Shown: piece by piece, positions 22,201 to 23,117 of the stretch | Layout of the letters: each line of letters opens with the position of its first letter | Numbering within the stretch: the first letter of the stretch is position 1 | NCBI GenBank assembly: GCA_001953115.1 | Contig: LSSL01000359.1 | Span: 1-23,117, forward strand | DNA: 23,117 nt | Reading direction: 5' to 3' | Origin: Smittium mucronatum | Taxonomy: Eukaryota; Kickxellomycota; Harpellomycetes; Harpellales; Legeriomycetaceae | Program-made: the position numbers and the translations under genes | Notes under the pieces: model-generated | Told to the model about the DNA's origin: nothing | Databases searched by the model: none | What the model saw: the letters and a program-made list of their open reading frames with translations, nothing else

Positions 22201-22283
22201 AGAAAAGCTTTTGAGAATTGATTTGCTAGACCTCCAGACAAATCGTATACATAAACTTTAACAGTAGAGGATTTATTAGACAT
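19264..22283 (-). CDS. DeSI-type isopeptidase with thioredoxin-like and helical C-terminal domains
   Basis: Predicted PPPDE-family cysteine isopeptidase (deSUMOylating or deubiquitinating) fused to further domains, as in fungal PPPDE-thioredoxin-PUL proteins. Eight exons keep phase throughout: 22283-22187, 22064-21988, 21868-21762, 21682-21585, 21503-21479, 21413-20945, 20869-20794 and 20720-19264, encoding 801 residues. The PPPDE domain (8-140) has VYVYDLSGGLA, IDGIWHTSVVVYG with catalytic His37, HGQPMEIIDMG, and YHLLENNCNNFS with catalytic Cys105. It ends LPGDFLKTPMGKNLAPLFG, as DeSI proteins do. Residues about 177-291 fit a thioredoxin fold but have no CxxC. Residues 292-801 are helical and polar. 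A PUL or ARM-type domain is expected from the architecture but I cannot prove it. Exon 5 is 25 nt. Intron 6 (20870-20944) uses a GC donor. Met1 was chosen because the family begins just before VKVYVYDL; an open extension back to 22421 adds 46 residues. Confidence 0.87.
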
Positions 22284-22461
22284 TGTGAATGTTTTTAATT
22301 TTTTATATAGTTCCGGATCTGAATCTATAAAAATGCTTATACTTTGTATAAAAGTGGACGAAATAACTGGATTATTATATAGATTGAGGAAAGGTTGGGA
22401 TAAACTGTTCTTAGTAGACAAGCTATTGAGTTTCAGCTAAGTAATACATTTGACGTAATAA

Positions 22462-22734
22462 ATCGGCTTTGTAAGATCGAATAGTTTGATTGCAATAGGA
22501 GTGATGTATTCGACAGCTATGATTTTTAATGGCTGCCAAGATATTTGCAACTACTACGAATCTATTCTCTCTGAGCCAAAAAGTACAAAAATTATCGCTC
22601 ATTTTTTCTTTTTAATAAGTCCCTATTTGGAAAAAATGACCATAATTGGGTCAGAACTATTTATAGATAGAATGGACATGTTGATTGAACAAATAGAAGT
22701 TTGTGATAATTTTAGATTTTGTGGGTTTAGTTGA
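22462..22734 (+). CDS. Unrecognised ORF or exon
   Basis: Ninety sense codons closed by TGA at 22732. The first ATG is at 22504, giving 76 residues. The content (FNGCQDICNYYESILSEP, then IGSELFIDRMDMLIEQIEV) has mixed polar, acidic and hydrophobic residues in helix-like spacing and is not the F/I/K/N noise seen elsewhere. An AG at 22497-22498 could be a 3' splice site, so it may be one exon of a plus-strand gene divergent from the DeSI fusion gene. I find no family motif, so the function is unknown. A chance ORF remains possible. Confidence 0.35.
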   Translation: MGFVRSNSLIAIGVMYSTAMIFNGCQDICNYYESILSEPKSTKIIAHFFFLISPYLEKMTIIGSELFIDRMDMLIEQIEVCDNFRFCGFS

Positions 22735-22965
22735 GTTTAAATTCTAGAAACTCCATACTCTGCTAAATTTATGCAGATTATATTAAGCTGATATTTGTAA
22801 TTGAATTGATAAAGTCCGCTCTGAATAGAAACGATAAAGATTATAAAATAGCTTCAAGAAACTGAATCAACATTAACACTATGCATTATGGATTTAGTCA
22901 TGAGTAGAACTATCTTTACATTAATAAATTCACATTCCTAGTTTTTTCAAGAGAAATAAACTGAA

Positions 22966-23109
22966 ATGGAGGATTTTTTCAAATTTATGCCGAAGGAGTG
23001 TTAGCAACTTGCCGATATAACTTTGTATCAAGCGAATTATCTTAACTGTCTGGATTATGATAGTATTATTTCTTTAAATATTTCTACCATAGACCCTGCG
23101 ATAAACTAA
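22966..23109 (+). pseudogene. ORF with in-frame TAG
   Basis: ATG at 22966 reads MEDFFKFMPKEC, meets TAG at 23002-23004, then stays open as QLADITLYQANYLNCLDYDS and more until TAA at 23107. The codons after the stop look as protein-like as those before it. The TAG is one C-to-T change from CAG. It shares the reading frame of the open stretch at 22462-22734 and may belong to the same gene or gene remnant. The family is not recognised. Confidence 0.25.
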
Positions 23110-23117
23110 TTTTTAAA

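Larger units (their letters stand above)
22284..23117. other. Right-end region upstream of DeSI fusion gene
   Basis: About 0.8 kb to the window edge. It must include the promoter of the minus-strand DeSI fusion gene. The plus strand carries two coding-like open stretches in the same frame (22462-22734 and 22966-23109), described separately. No TATA box or other site can be set apart from the AT-rich background. Confidence 0.5.

Noticed and set aside
22284..22421. 46-residue N-terminal extension of the DeSI fusion protein
   Set aside because: The frame is open, but family members start within a few residues of the VYVYDLS strand, and the extension has AT-driven composition. It remains possible if transcription starts further upstream.

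Overview
The window looks like nuclear DNA of a very AT-rich fungus. Short GT-AG introns (63-122 nt), CTAAC-type branch sequences, AATAAA-like 3' signals and fungal domain combinations (FHA-RING Dma type, Cmr1-type WD40, PPPDE-thioredoxin fusion) support this. An early-diverging lineage is possible, but that is a guess from base composition. One scaffold gap of 334 N (11122-11455), flanked by poly-C, marks a draft assembly.

Layout: 1-6621 is a gene desert with runs of A/T, a few G-rich tracts, a 22-bp tandem repeat, an inverted repeat and two short open stretches that may be gene fossils. 6622-10680 holds two plus-strand genes: a Dma1/Dma2-like FHA-RING E3 ligase with one in-frame intron, and a UAS-UBX protein of the UBXD8/Ubx2 type. 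Then come three minus-strand genes: RPB11 (10884-12049, four exons, with the gap inside its third intron), a BNA7-type kynurenine formamidase (12349-13257), and a CMR1/WDR76-like WD40 protein (14173-16089, one intron). After 3.2 kb of AT-rich spacer, 19264-22283 (minus) is an eight-exon gene for an 801-residue protein. It has an N-terminal PPPDE/DeSI isopeptidase, a middle thioredoxin-fold segment without CxxC, and a long helical C-terminal part. The right end (22462-23117) has plus-strand coding-like fragments that I cannot name.

Three of the six confident genes act in ubiquitin/SUMO or Cdc48 biology (the RING ligase, the UBX protein, and the DeSI fusion). In fungi genes need not be clustered by function, so this may be chance. 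RPB11 and the UBX gene converge, with stop codons 203 bp apart and poly(A) signals facing each other. I see no rRNA, tRNA, CRISPR array or intact mobile element. The gene structures were assembled by hand from splice consensus, reading phase and family motifs, and have not been checked against RNA or databases.
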